Source: Clostridiales bacterium (GTDB lineage: Bacteria > Bacillota > Clostridia > Lachnospirales > CAG-274). Taken from it: 12,975 nt of DNA. The first letter of the stretch is position 1. Each line of letters starts with the position of its first letter. The translations under genes and the position numbers were made by a program. The stretch is from contig JAJQBF010000071.1 of the NCBI GenBank assembly GCA_021203425.1, positions 1 through 12,975 on the forward strand. The letters run 5' to 3'. Under the pieces are notes generated by a model. That model searched no databases. It saw only the letters and a list, made by a program, of their open reading frames with translations, and was not told the DNA's origin. Shown piece after piece: positions 7,180-12,975 of this stretch.

Positions 7180-7695
7180 TTGCTTACACCTATTGATATT
7201 GAAACAGTCGAATTTAAAAAGGTTGCGTTAGGATATGCGCCTGAGGGAGTAGATGAATTTTTAAATAACGTTATAATCGAGTTCGAAAGACTTTATAAGG
7301 ATAATTCGTCTCTTAAGGAACAGATTAAACAGCTTGAAGAAAGCATAGAATATTATAAAGGCTTGGAAGAATCCATAAAAAGTTCTATCGTTTTGGCAGA
7401 AAAGACAGCTGCCGAGGCAAAAAAGAACGCATCGGAACAGGCGGACGCAATCATAAAGAAAGCCCAGCTTAAGGCAGATGAAATACTTATGGATATAAAG
7501 GGCGAAAAATATCAGCTTGAATCGGCGGTTATGGAGCTTAAATCAAGATATACAATACTTTCATCGGGCATAAAAGGGCTTATAAATACAGAGCTTGATT
7601 ATTTGGAAAAAAGCGAGGCGCTTTTAAATGAGTCTGTTCCGGATACGGGTGTTAAGAAAGCAGAGGCAGCAAAAAGAACGGGAAATAATAAATAA
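7180..7695 (+). CDS. divIVA: DivIVA family division/polarity protein
   Basis: Coiled-coil protein that collects at curved membrane (septa and poles) and recruits division, polarity or wall synthesis proteins. The N-terminal lipid-binding domain is clear (MLTPIDIETVEFKKVALGYA followed by VDEFLNNVIIEFERLY). A long coiled coil covers about residues 35-145, with an internal Ala/Lys/Glu-rich stretch (KTAAEAKKNASEQADAIIKK), and a short basic tail follows. The start is TTG 7180, behind a strong AGGAGGGG; the MLTP opening matches the family. The membrane-inserting tip, Phe-Arg before Gly-Tyr in B. subtilis, reads Ala-Leu here. With 171 residues it is of usual size. It is the last gene of the operon, before a long hairpin. 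Confidence 0.93.
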   Translation: MLTPIDIETVEFKKVALGYAPEGVDEFLNNVIIEFERLYKDNSSLKEQIKQLEESIEYYKGLEESIKSSIVLAEKTAAEAKKNASEQADAIIKKAQLKADEILMDIKGEKYQLESAVMELKSRYTILSSGIKGLINTELDYLEKSEALLNESVPDTGVKKAEAAKRTGNNK

Positions 7696-7707
7696 CAGGT
7701 AATAAAA

Positions 7708-7764
7708 AACGAAACGGTTCAAATGTTAAGGAAAGGTTTTCCTTGATGTTTGAGCCGTTTTGTT
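7708..7764. terminator. Long-stem intrinsic terminator after divIVA
   Basis: Bases 7708-7734 pair with 7738-7764 around a 3-base loop (GGT), giving about 27 continuous pairs including several G-U wobbles. The U-rich tail is within and just after the 3' arm (CCGTTTTGTTGTT), and an A-run at 7704-7709 gives a T-run on the other strand, so it could work both ways. It closes the HlyD-like to divIVA operon and insulates the next gene. Confidence 0.88.
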
Positions 7765-7793
7765 GTTAGATTAAGCAAAATTTTGAGATTTTT

Positions 7794-7822
7794 TTGACAT
7801 AATTTATTGCTTTATCAATATT
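7794..7822 (+). promoter_or_regulatory. Sigma-A promoter of the capA-like gene
   Basis: A perfect TTGACA at 7794-7799, a 17-base spacer and AATATT at 7817-7822 (4 of 6 matches). A second -10-like TAAAAT lies at 7830-7835. The area is very AT-rich. It is directly downstream of the divIVA terminator and about 55 bases before the gene start. Confidence 0.6.
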
Positions 7823-7876
7823 TTTATTGTAAAATTATGTTCGAAATATTTATAAAGAACAGAAAGGTAAGAAAAA

Positions 7877-9088
7877 ATGAAAAAAATTATTACTGTATTA
7901 TTCGGAATTATTGCGATTTTGGCTGTAGCCTATGCAGGTTTTTTGGCATATTCGGCTTTTTTTAACGGCTACAGCGTAGAGGTCTTTTCGGATAATGAAA
8001 CAACAACGGAAGAAGTTACTGAGATAACAACTGAGGCAACAACCGAGCCTACTACAGCCGCAGCCGAAATAAGTTTGGTTATGATAGGCGACGTACTTGC
8101 ACATGAGGGGGTTTACAACAGCGGTCTTCAAGATGACGGCAGCTATAATTATGACCATATTTTCGCCCATATAAAAGATGATGTTCAGGCAAGCGATATG
8201 GCTATTGTAAATCAGGAGGTTATTTTAGGCGGAACGGAACTTGGGCTTTCCGGTTATCCTATGTTCAACAGCCCTACGGAGTTGGGAGATGCCCTTGCAG
8301 ATGCCGGTTTTAATATTGTTCTCCATGCTACAAACCACACTCTTGACAAGGGAGCACAGGGTGTTGACAACACAATAAATTTCTGGAAAACACAACACCC
8401 CGAAATGGCTTATTTGGGTATTCACGACACTCAGGAAGACTATGACAACAACAGCGTTTATTATTATGAAAAAGATGGACTTACGGTTGCCGTTATGAAT
8501 TATACATATGGTACAAACGGAATTTCTCTTCCGGAAGGCAGGGAGTATATTGTAAATCTTCTCGATGAAGACAAAATTAAGTCGGATATGGCCGAAGCAA
8601 GGGAAAACGCCGACTTTATAGTAGTTTGCCCTCACTGGGGAATCGAGTATGTAACGGAGGCAACGGAAGAGGAAGAAACCTGGGCGCAGTTCTTCTCGGA
8701 TAACGGCGCAGACCTTATAATAGGAACTCACCCCCACGTTATTCAGCAGGTTGAAACAATAACCGGAGTAAACGGAAACAATACGGTTGTATTTTATTCA
8801 TTAGGCAACTTTGTTTCAAATCAGGATCAAACTATAACTATGCTTAGGGCTATGGCAAAGGTTAATATATCAAATGAGGGAGGCACGGCTCATATAACGG
8901 ACTATGAGGCTGTTCCCCTTGTAACTCACCAGCTTTACGGCAGAGGGCTTATAACAACCTATAAGGTTTCCGATTATACAGATGAGCTTGCATCGCAGAA
9001 TAAAATTCATTCTTATGACAGCGGTTTGACAATGGACTGGCTTAAGGAAACAAGCCGCTCTATCCTCGGCAGTGCATATAAAGAATAA
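7877..9088 (+). CDS. CapA family (PgsA-type) metallophosphatase-fold membrane protein
   Basis: Member of the CapA family, which includes the poly-gamma-glutamate synthesis protein PgsA/CapA and has a calcineurin-like metallophosphatase fold. The substrate here is unknown. Residues 5-28 are one N-terminal membrane helix (signal anchor, no clear cleavage site). A Thr/Glu-rich spacer follows (about 41-63, including TTEATTEPTTAAAE), then the catalytic domain. Metal-site motifs are all present: GDV at 71-73, NQE at 112-114, NHTLD at 153-157, PHWG at 252-255, GTHPH at 283-287 and SLGNF at 308-312. No capB, capC or pgs genes are beside it, so polyglutamate synthesis should not be assumed. It stands alone between a terminator and the rplU promoter. 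The start is ATG 7877 with AAAGG upstream. Confidence 0.9.
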   Translation: MKKIITVLFGIIAILAVAYAGFLAYSAFFNGYSVEVFSDNETTTEEVTEITTEATTEPTTAAAEISLVMIGDVLAHEGVYNSGLQDDGSYNYDHIFAHIKDDVQASDMAIVNQEVILGGTELGLSGYPMFNSPTELGDALADAGFNIVLHATNHTLDKGAQGVDNTINFWKTQHPEMAYLGIHDTQEDYDNNSVYYYEKDGLTVAVMNYTYGTNGISLPEGREYIVNLLDEDKIKSDMAEARENADFIVVCPHWGIEYVTEATEEEETWAQFFSDNGADLIIGTHPHVIQQVETITGVNGNNTVVFYSLGNFVSNQDQTITMLRAMAKVNISNEGGTAHITDYEAVPLVTHQLYGRGLITTYKVSDYTDELASQNKIHSYDSGLTMDWLKETSRSILGSAYKE

Positions 9089-9095
9089 ACGTAAA

Positions 9096-9112
9096 GAGGG
9101 ATTAGTTCCCTC
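9096..9112 (+). terminator. Weak candidate terminator after the capA-like gene
   Basis: GAGGGA at 9096-9101 pairs with TCCCTC at 9107-9112 around a five-base loop, eight bases after the stop codon. There is no proper U-run downstream (CTTATCCC), so it may be only a partial terminator or an RNA 3'-end stabiliser. Confidence 0.35.
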
Positions 9113-9160
9113 CTTATCCCGTCTAATGAACCAAAAAAGTGCTGAAATATCAAAAAAACA

Positions 9161-9189
9161 TTGACAAGGGCTAAAAAAAATGATATCAT
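9161..9189 (+). promoter_or_regulatory. Sigma-A promoter of the rplU-prp-rpmA operon
   Basis: A perfect TTGACA at 9161-9166, a 17-base spacer and TATCAT at 9184-9189 (5 of 6 matches), in an A-rich setting. Transcription would begin near 9196, giving a leader of about 95 bases, in keeping with a regulated ribosomal protein operon. Confidence 0.78.
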
Positions 9190-9195
9190 TAATAT

Positions 9196-9282
9196 GTTGT
9201 GAATTTACAGTTACCGCACGAAGAGGCTTTTAATTCCGATATACGGAGCCGTATTCGGCGAGTTCCTGATTATAAGGAGGTG
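9196..9282 (+). promoter_or_regulatory. L21-type ribosomal protein leader of rplU
   Basis: The 5' leader between the promoter and rplU fits the L21 leader described in Firmicutes, which is thought to allow autoregulation of the operon. Seen here are a TTACCGC...GAGG segment at about 9211-9226 and a hairpin at 9236-9258 (CCGA and ATACG pairing with CGTAT and TCGG, one bulged T, GAGC loop). A strong AAGGAGGTG at 9274-9282 precedes the ATG. The leader class is assigned by position and general layout; a covariance-model search would settle it. Confidence 0.6.
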
Positions 9283-9289
9283 CAATTGA

Positions 9290-9598
9290 ATGTACGCTAT
9301 TATCGAAACAGGCGGCAAGCAGTATAAGGTTGCTGAAGGTGACGTTATAACTGTTGAAAAGTTAGGTGTTACCGAAGGTGAATATACTTTTGATAAGGTT
9401 CTTGTTGTTGCCGACGGCGAAAACGTAAACGTAGGTGCTCCCTATGTTGAAGGTGCAGCTGTTACAGCTAAGGTTTTAGGCGAGGGCAAGGCTAAAAAGG
9501 TTATCGTTTACAAGTATAAGCCTAAAAAAGGTTTCCACAAGAAAAACGGTCACAGACAGCCTTTTACAAAGCTTTCGGTTACAAAAATTAATGCATAA
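9290..9598 (+). CDS. rplU: 50S ribosomal protein bL21
   Basis: Component of the large ribosomal subunit that binds 23S rRNA. The 102-residue product opens with the canonical MYAIIETGGKQYKVAEGD and carries the RNA-binding C-terminal signature (VIVYKYKPKKGFHKKNGHRQ, then PFTKLSVTKI). Length and sequence are standard. The start is ATG 9290, eight bases after AAGGAGGTG. It is first in a three-gene operon with prp and rpmA, the usual Firmicute order. Confidence 0.98.
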   Translation: MYAIIETGGKQYKVAEGDVITVEKLGVTEGEYTFDKVLVVADGENVNVGAPYVEGAAVTAKVLGEGKAKKVIVYKYKPKKGFHKKNGHRQPFTKLSVTKINA

Positions 9599-9600
9599 TT

Positions 9601-9924
9601 ATGCTTAAAGTAATTATATTAAAAAAAGAAAAAAATATCTGCGGTTTTGAGGTTAAAAACCATACCGACCCTATCGTTTGCAGCGCTGTGTCGGTTTTGT
9701 CTCAGTCTGCCGTAAACGCTGTTGAGGCTCTTACGGAGATAGGGGATAAATATGAACTTAAAATTGATGAAGAAAGCGGATATTTATATTTTTTGATACC
9801 ATCTCTCAAAAACGGAGAGAAAAGCCAAAAGGCAGATTTACTCTTAAGAGCTTTTGAGCTTTCCGTAAACTGTCTTATGGAAGAATATTCCGATTATGTA
9901 ATTGTTAAAAGCAAGGAGGCGTAA
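9601..9924 (+). CDS. prp: Ribosomal-processing cysteine protease Prp (YsxB)
   Basis: Cysteine protease that removes the short N-terminal extension of bL27 in Firmicutes before ribosome assembly, as shown in Staphylococcus aureus. It lies between rplU and rpmA, the invariant position. The catalytic pair is visible as His21 (KNHTD) and Cys27 in IVCSAVSVL. Canonical members have about 12 residues from His to Cys, in a pattern like GH(A)x(8)DIVCAAVS; here only 6 separate them and the Gly before His is Asn, so the mobile active-site loop is shortened. With 107 residues it is otherwise of family size. The start, ATG 9601, is two bases after the rplU stop with no clear ribosome binding site, implying coupling. 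Confidence 0.9.
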   Translation: MLKVIILKKEKNICGFEVKNHTDPIVCSAVSVLSQSAVNAVEALTEIGDKYELKIDEESGYLYFLIPSLKNGEKSQKADLLLRAFELSVNCLMEEYSDYVIVKSKEA

Positions 9925-9928
9925 ACTG

Positions 9929-10213
9929 ATGATAAGAATTAACCTTCAGTTATTTGCTCATAAAAAGGGTTCCGGTTCTTCAAAGAACGGTCGTGATTCA
10001 AACTCTAAAAGACTTGGCGCCAAAAGAGCCGACGGTCAGCACGTTTTAGCAGGAAACATTCTTTACACACAGAACGGTACAAGAATTCACCCCGGAAAGA
10101 ACGTAGGCTGCGGAAATAATTATACATTATTTGCGCTTGTTGACGGCAGGGTTAAATTTGAAAGACTCGGCAGAAGTAAAAAGCAGGTTTCTGTTTACCC
10201 TGTTGAAGCATAA
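9929..10213 (+). CDS. rpmA: 50S ribosomal protein bL27 with Prp-cleaved N-terminal extension
   Basis: Large-subunit protein whose N-terminus reaches the peptidyl transferase centre. The 94-residue product starts MIRINLQLFAHKKGSGSSKN. The NLQLF-A stretch matches the Prp cleavage motif, so cutting after Phe9 would leave AHKKG as the mature N-terminus. GRDSNSKRLGAKRADGQ and VKFERLGRSKKQVSVYPV are standard. Two normally conserved spots differ: QNGTR for the usual QRGT, and NVGCGNN for the usual NVGRG. The start is ATG 9929, because AAGGAGG at 9913-9918 is placed for it; a TTG at 9902 in the same frame would add an unlikely LKARRRKL. Confidence 0.97.
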   Translation: MIRINLQLFAHKKGSGSSKNGRDSNSKRLGAKRADGQHVLAGNILYTQNGTRIHPGKNVGCGNNYTLFALVDGRVKFERLGRSKKQVSVYPVEA

Positions 10214-10231
10214 CTTATTTTAAGAAACTCG

Positions 10232-10263
10232 GCGGCTATATTTTATTTATATAGCCGCTTTTT
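10232..10263 (+). terminator. Rho-independent terminator after rpmA
   Basis: GCGGCTATAT at 10232-10241 pairs perfectly with ATATAGCCGC at 10249-10258 around a 7-base loop, and TTTTT follows at 10259-10263. It closes the rplU-prp-rpmA operon and separates it from obg. Confidence 0.92.
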
Positions 10264-10299
10264 ACGTAACATTTCAGCCCTGTTTTCGGCAGCATAGTT

Positions 10300-10318
10300 T
10301 TTGAAATTGAGTTTCAAA
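10300..10318. repeat. Inverted repeat TTTGAAA-N5-TTTCAAA upstream of obg
   Basis: Perfect 7-base arms at 10300-10306 and 10312-10318 with a five-base spacer, about 36 bases upstream of the obg -10 box. The symmetry and spacing resemble a dimeric repressor site, but no regulator is known for it, and AT-rich inverted repeats of this size can occur by chance. Confidence 0.35.
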
Positions 10319-10354
10319 GAAGATGCTTTGCGGGTTTATTCGGCTGAACTGTTA

Positions 10355-10360
10355 TATAAT
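10355..10360 (+). promoter_or_regulatory. Probable -10 box of the obg promoter
   Basis: A perfect TATAAT sits 27 bases before the obg start codon, after the rpmA terminator. No good -35 box is found at 16-18 bases upstream (GGTTTA-like sequence only), so the promoter is weak or needs an activator. The obg ribosome binding site, TTGAGGTGA, is at about 10372-10380. Confidence 0.5.
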
Positions 10361-10386
10361 GACAAAACAAATTGAGGTGAATTAAT

Positions 10387-11670
10387 ATGTTTGTTGACAG
10401 AGTTAAAATTCACATAAAGGCAGGAAACGGCGGAAACGGCTGCGTTTCCTTTTACAGAGCGAAATATATAACCCACGGCGGACCCGACGGCGGCGACGGC
10501 GGCAAGGGCGGCGACGTTGTTTTTGTTGTAGACAGCGGTGCCTCGACCCTTATGGATTTCAGATATAAGCGAGTTTTTAAGGCGGAAAACGGTTCTGACG
10601 GAGAAAAGAAAAACCGCTCCGGAGCTGACGGCGCAGATGTTGTTATAAAGGTTCCGGCAGGAACAGTTGTAAGAGAGGCAAATTCAAATAAGGTTATGGC
10701 TGACCTTACTAAACCGGGAGAAAGACGTGTTATTGTAAAAGGCGGCAGAGGGGGAAGGGGAAACCAACACTTTGCAACCCCCACAAGACAGGCGCCACGT
10801 TATTGTGAGGCAGGAAAAGAGGCCAAAGAGTATGACGTAATTTTGGAACTTAAGCTCATAGCCGATGTAGGTTTGGTGGGTATGCCCAGCGCTGGAAAGT
10901 CAACTATCCTCAAAATGGCTACAAACGCAAATCCCAAAATTGCCGCTTATCATTTTACAACATTAAGCCCCAATTTAGGTGTTGTAAGAGGTAATTTCAG
11001 CAGAGATTTTGTCTTGGCTGATATTCCCGGGCTTATTGAAGGGGCAAGCGAGGGTGTGGGCTTAGGTCATGACTTTTTAAGACACGTTGAAAGAACAAAG
11101 GTATTTATACACGTTGTTGACGCAGGAGCCGTTGAAGGAACAGACCCCGTAGAGAGTGTTAAAACAATTAATGCAGAACTTGAAAAATATAACAGCAGTC
11201 TTCTCGAAAGACCTATGATTATAGCTGCCAATAAAATGGATATCCCCGGGGCGGAAGAAAATCTTGAAAAGCTTAAGGAAACCTTTGAGCCTCTGGGTAT
11301 GAAGGTTTTCCCGCTTTCCGCAGCTACAAACCGGGGAATCGACAAGCTCATAGCCGAAGCGGCAAACATTCTTCAGGATTATCCGCCGGACGTTGTGCTT
11401 TTCGATGAAGACTATGATGAATTTATAGATGAAATCCCCGAAGATTTAGGCAGTTTCACTGTTACAGAGGTTGAGAAAGGTTATTTCCTTGTTGAAGGTG
11501 TCGGTGTTGAAAAAATGATAGGCTACACAAACATTGAAAATGAGCAGGGTTTTGCATTTTTCCAAAAATATATCAGAGAAAAGGGTATTGTTGATGCACT
11601 TAAGGAAAAGGGCATAAAGGACGGAGACACCGTAAGAATTTATGACCTTGAATTTGAATTTATTGATTAA
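10387..11670 (+). CDS. obgE: GTPase Obg/CgtA with OCT domain
   Basis: Essential GTPase that binds the 50S subunit late in assembly and links ribosome state to (p)ppGpp and growth. All three domains are present in the 427 residues. The glycine-rich Obg fold is at 1-158 (AGNGGNGCVSFYRAKY, GGPDGGDGGKGGDV, GGRGGRGNQHFATPTRQAP). The G domain is at 159-330, with the P-loop GMPSAGKST at 165-173, switch TTLSP at 191-195, DIPG at 212-215, NKMD at 282-285 and SAAT at 311-314. A C-terminal OCT domain is at about 345-427 (FTVTEVEKGYFLVEGVGVEK). The start is ATG 10387 behind GAGGTGA. It has its own promoter, and yhbY follows 11 bases after the stop. Confidence 0.98.
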   Translation: MFVDRVKIHIKAGNGGNGCVSFYRAKYITHGGPDGGDGGKGGDVVFVVDSGASTLMDFRYKRVFKAENGSDGEKKNRSGADGADVVIKVPAGTVVREANSNKVMADLTKPGERRVIVKGGRGGRGNQHFATPTRQAPRYCEAGKEAKEYDVILELKLIADVGLVGMPSAGKSTILKMATNANPKIAAYHFTTLSPNLGVVRGNFSRDFVLADIPGLIEGASEGVGLGHDFLRHVERTKVFIHVVDAGAVEGTDPVESVKTINAELEKYNSSLLERPMIIAANKMDIPGAEENLEKLKETFEPLGMKVFPLSAATNRGIDKLIAEAANILQDYPPDVVLFDEDYDEFIDEIPEDLGSFTVTEVEKGYFLVEGVGVEKMIGYTNIENEQGFAFFQKYIREKGIVDALKEKGIKDGDTVRIYDLEFEFID

Positions 11671-11681
11671 AGGGTGATTTT

Positions 11682-11972
11682 ATGCTGACAAGCAAACAGA
11701 GAGCATATTTGAAAAAGGAAGGGGCTAAGCTGACTCCCGTTTTACAGGTTGGTAAGGCAGGAGTAAGCCCCGAGGTGGTTAGTTCGGCAGCCGAGGCATT
11801 GGCTGCAAGAGAACTTATAAAGGGAACTGTTCTTGACAACTGTTTTGACGATGTAAGAGATGTTGCAAATACAGTTGCGGAAAGAACACGCTCTGAGGTT
11901 GTTCATACTATAGGACGAAAATTTGTGTTATATAAGAAGTCTGATAAAAAACTTTTCGAACTTCCGAGATAA
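11682..11972 (+). CDS. yhbY: YhbY family RNA-binding protein (CRM domain)
   Basis: Single CRM (CRS1-YhbY) RNA-binding domain of 96 residues, associated with pre-50S particles in E. coli. It opens with LTSKQRAYLKKEGAKLTPVL, has the RNA-binding loop VGKAGVSPEVV and ends with the typical RSEVVHTIGRKFVLYKKS. The start is ATG 11682 with AAAGGGTG upstream, 11 bases after obg, so the two are most likely co-transcribed. This agrees with a ribosome assembly role. Confidence 0.95.
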   Translation: MLTSKQRAYLKKEGAKLTPVLQVGKAGVSPEVVSSAAEALAARELIKGTVLDNCFDDVRDVANTVAERTRSEVVHTIGRKFVLYKKSDKKLFELPR

Positions 11973-12035
11973 AAGCCATATGCGGCATTATATTAAAGAA
12001 ATTCAGAAAACGATAATATAAAGGGGTTTTGATGT

Positions 12036-12500
12036 ATGATAAACGTTATATTTGTGTGCCACGGAAATATCTGCCGCTCGCCTATGGGAGAGTTTATTTT
12101 TAAGGCTATGGTTAAAAAAGAGGGATTAAGCGGCAGTTTTCATATTGAATCGGCGGCAACAAGCCGTGAAGAGCTGGGAAACCCCGTTTATCCGCCTGCC
12201 GCAAGAAAACTCAGGAGTATAGGGCTTGACTGTCGGGGGCATCACGCAAGGCAGTTTACCCTTTCGGATTATAAGCACTTTGACTATATACTGGTTATGG
12301 AAAGCTATAACATCAGAAATTTAAACCGAATTATAGGCAGCGACAAAGAGGGCAAGGTTCACCGCCTTTTAGATTATTCAAAGCGCCCGAGAGATATAGC
12401 AGATCCATGATATACAGACGATTTCGACACAGCCTGTGAAGAAATAACAGAGGGCTGTGAAGGTTTTCTTTCTTACCTTAAGGACAGGGGCGAAATTTAA
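12036..12500 (+). pseudogene. Low-molecular-weight protein tyrosine/arginine phosphatase interrupted by in-frame TGA
   Basis: Phosphatase of the LMW-PTP family (related to YwlE, YfkJ and Wzb types), acting on phosphotyrosine or phosphoarginine. The P-loop CHGNICRS has the CX5R signature (Cys8, Arg14). The frame stops at TGA 12408-12410, directly after RDIADP; this TGA stands where the family has Trp in its DPW motif. The same frame continues without interruption as YTDDFDTACEEITEGCEGFL and ends at TAA 12498-12500, giving a full-length protein of about 154 residues. The ordinary product would be 124 residues. It would keep the catalytic Cys and the general-acid Asp but lose the C-terminal helix that packs on the core. 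The start is ATG 12036 with AAAGGGG nine bases upstream. A nonsense mutation is most likely; readthrough or a base-calling error are alternatives. Confidence 0.85.
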
Positions 12501-12975
12501 ATAAATCATTAAGAATTTTTTCGGGGGAAAGTGTTCTGTATCCTTCGGGGTCGGAAACAATGTCTTCAAAGAAACGAAACAAATTAAATTCTGTTAAATA
12601 TGACTCGGGACGGCTTACATCGGGAAACATTTTAAAATGTTCGGTGTAAGCTTTTTTCATATATTTTTCCGCTGAGTCTATAGCTTTGCTTTTCTCTCCG
12701 AAGGGAGTGAGCGTTCCGGAAAGCATAGGGGCAGGGGGAGAGCTGTGGAGAAGAACCAGACTTCCGTCAGTACATCTGCCGACGGATATAAATATGTGTT
12801 CGTTTTTTTCTCCGCCTAAAATATCTCCGGCTTTATATTCGGTTATTTCTGACGCTTTTGTAAGACTGCCCAGACCTTTGTCGGCTAAATTTTTGATTGT
12901 TTTTGTTGATTTATAAACAAACCCTTCTTTTTCGTTTTCGCTGTTAAATAAATTATATAAAACCCAGCCTATATA
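12478..12975 (-). CDS. Probable NlpC/P60-type cysteine peptidase, C-terminal part only
   Basis: The frame is open from the window edge to TAA at 12480-12478, so the 165 residues seen are a C-terminal fragment; the ATG at 12726 is internal. It begins YIGWVLYNLF, which resembles the segment just after the catalytic Cys in NlpC/P60 proteins (CSGYVxWV), so the Cys would lie just outside. Later come KAGDILGGEKNEHIFISVGR, with a candidate catalytic His (visible residue 60), and GSLVLLHSSPPAPM, like the strand pair that ends this fold. The rest is charged and helical, with no recognised domain. Such enzymes usually cut peptidoglycan stem peptides. It converges on the phosphatase gene: the full-length phosphatase frame would overlap it by 23 bases. 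Family assignment is by motif resemblance only. Confidence 0.6.
   Translation of the reverse strand, partial: YIGWVLYNLFNSENEKEGFVYKSTKTIKNLADKGLGSLTKASEITEYKAGDILGGEKNEHIFISVGRCTDGSLVLLHSSPPAPMLSGTLTPFGEKSKAIDSAEKYMKKAYTEHFKMFPDVSRPESYLTEFNLFRFFEDIVSDPEGYRTLSPEKILNDLFKFRPCP

Noticed and set aside
7877..9088. A poly-gamma-glutamate capsule locus.
   Set aside because: Only the CapA-like protein is present; no capB, capC or capD type genes are nearby, so the pathway cannot be claimed.
12036..12500. TGA as a sense codon (Trp) or as selenocysteine.
   Set aside because: TGG is used for Trp elsewhere, TGA ends rsmD and the second half of ylbJ at sensible places, and a Trp position in LMW phosphatases gives no reason for selenocysteine.
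12686..12916. A 76-codon plus-strand frame near the right edge.
   Set aside because: It is antisense to the open minus-strand peptidase-like frame, which has recognisable motifs and runs off the window.
1..12975. CRISPR arrays, tRNA or rRNA genes, transposases, phage or toxin-antitoxin genes.
   Set aside because: None seen on either strand; every intergenic gap is under about 210 bases and is accounted for by promoters, leaders and terminators.

Overview
This is a 13 kb stretch of a low-GC bacterial chromosome, almost certainly from an anaerobic Firmicute of the class Clostridia. The evidence is gene order and sequence: rsmD-coaD followed by a ylbJ relic, the ylmE(yggS)-sepF-ylmG-ylmH-divIVA division cluster, and rplU-prp-rpmA followed by obg and yhbY. 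The bL27 N-terminal extension paired with a Prp protease gene, the AT-rich codon use (AGA, ATA, TTA) and strong GGAGG ribosome binding sites agree. Genus cannot be read from the window. There are no RNA genes other than a cis-acting leader, no insertion sequences, no CRISPR array and no phage genes. No gene-free stretch exceeds about 200 bases.

Layout. (1) 1-1583, plus strand: the 3' part of rsmD (16S rRNA methyltransferase), coaD (CoA synthesis) and a coiled-coil protein of unknown role, closed by a small bidirectional hairpin near 1611-1638. (2) 1668-2629, minus strand: a broken ylbJ (sporulation membrane protein). It has an ATA codon where its start should be and a frameshift in the middle. 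(3) 2583-7764, plus strand: a good sigma-A promoter inside the 5' end of ylbJ reads into a six-gene operon: a large membrane protein with an HlyD-like extracytoplasmic part and a long S/T/R-rich tail, then yggS, sepF, yggT, ylmH and divIVA. It ends in a very long hairpin terminator. (4) 7794-9112: a single CapA-like metallophosphatase gene with its own promoter. (5) 9161-10263: promoter, L21-type leader, rplU, prp, rpmA and a strong terminator. (6) 10355-12500: obg, yhbY and a low-molecular-weight protein tyrosine phosphatase gene interrupted by an in-frame TGA at its conserved DPW tryptophan. (7) 12478-12975, minus strand: the C-terminal part of a probable NlpC/P60-type cysteine peptidase running off the window.

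How the genes fit together. The central operon is a division and envelope module: SepF tethers FtsZ to the membrane, YggT is a small membrane protein, YlmH is an S4 RNA-binding protein, DivIVA marks curved membrane, and the HlyD-like protein is an unexplained but co-transcribed membrane partner. The rplU-prp-rpmA-obg-yhbY block is a ribosome assembly module in which Prp trims the N-terminus of bL27.

I found no clear new multi-gene system. The most unusual points are: two damaged genes (ylbJ with two independent-looking lesions, and the phosphatase with TGG changed to TGA), the repeat-bearing basic tail on the HlyD-like protein, a Prp with a shortened active-site loop, a DivIVA whose usual membrane-inserting basic tip is altered, and the roughly 27-bp terminator stem.
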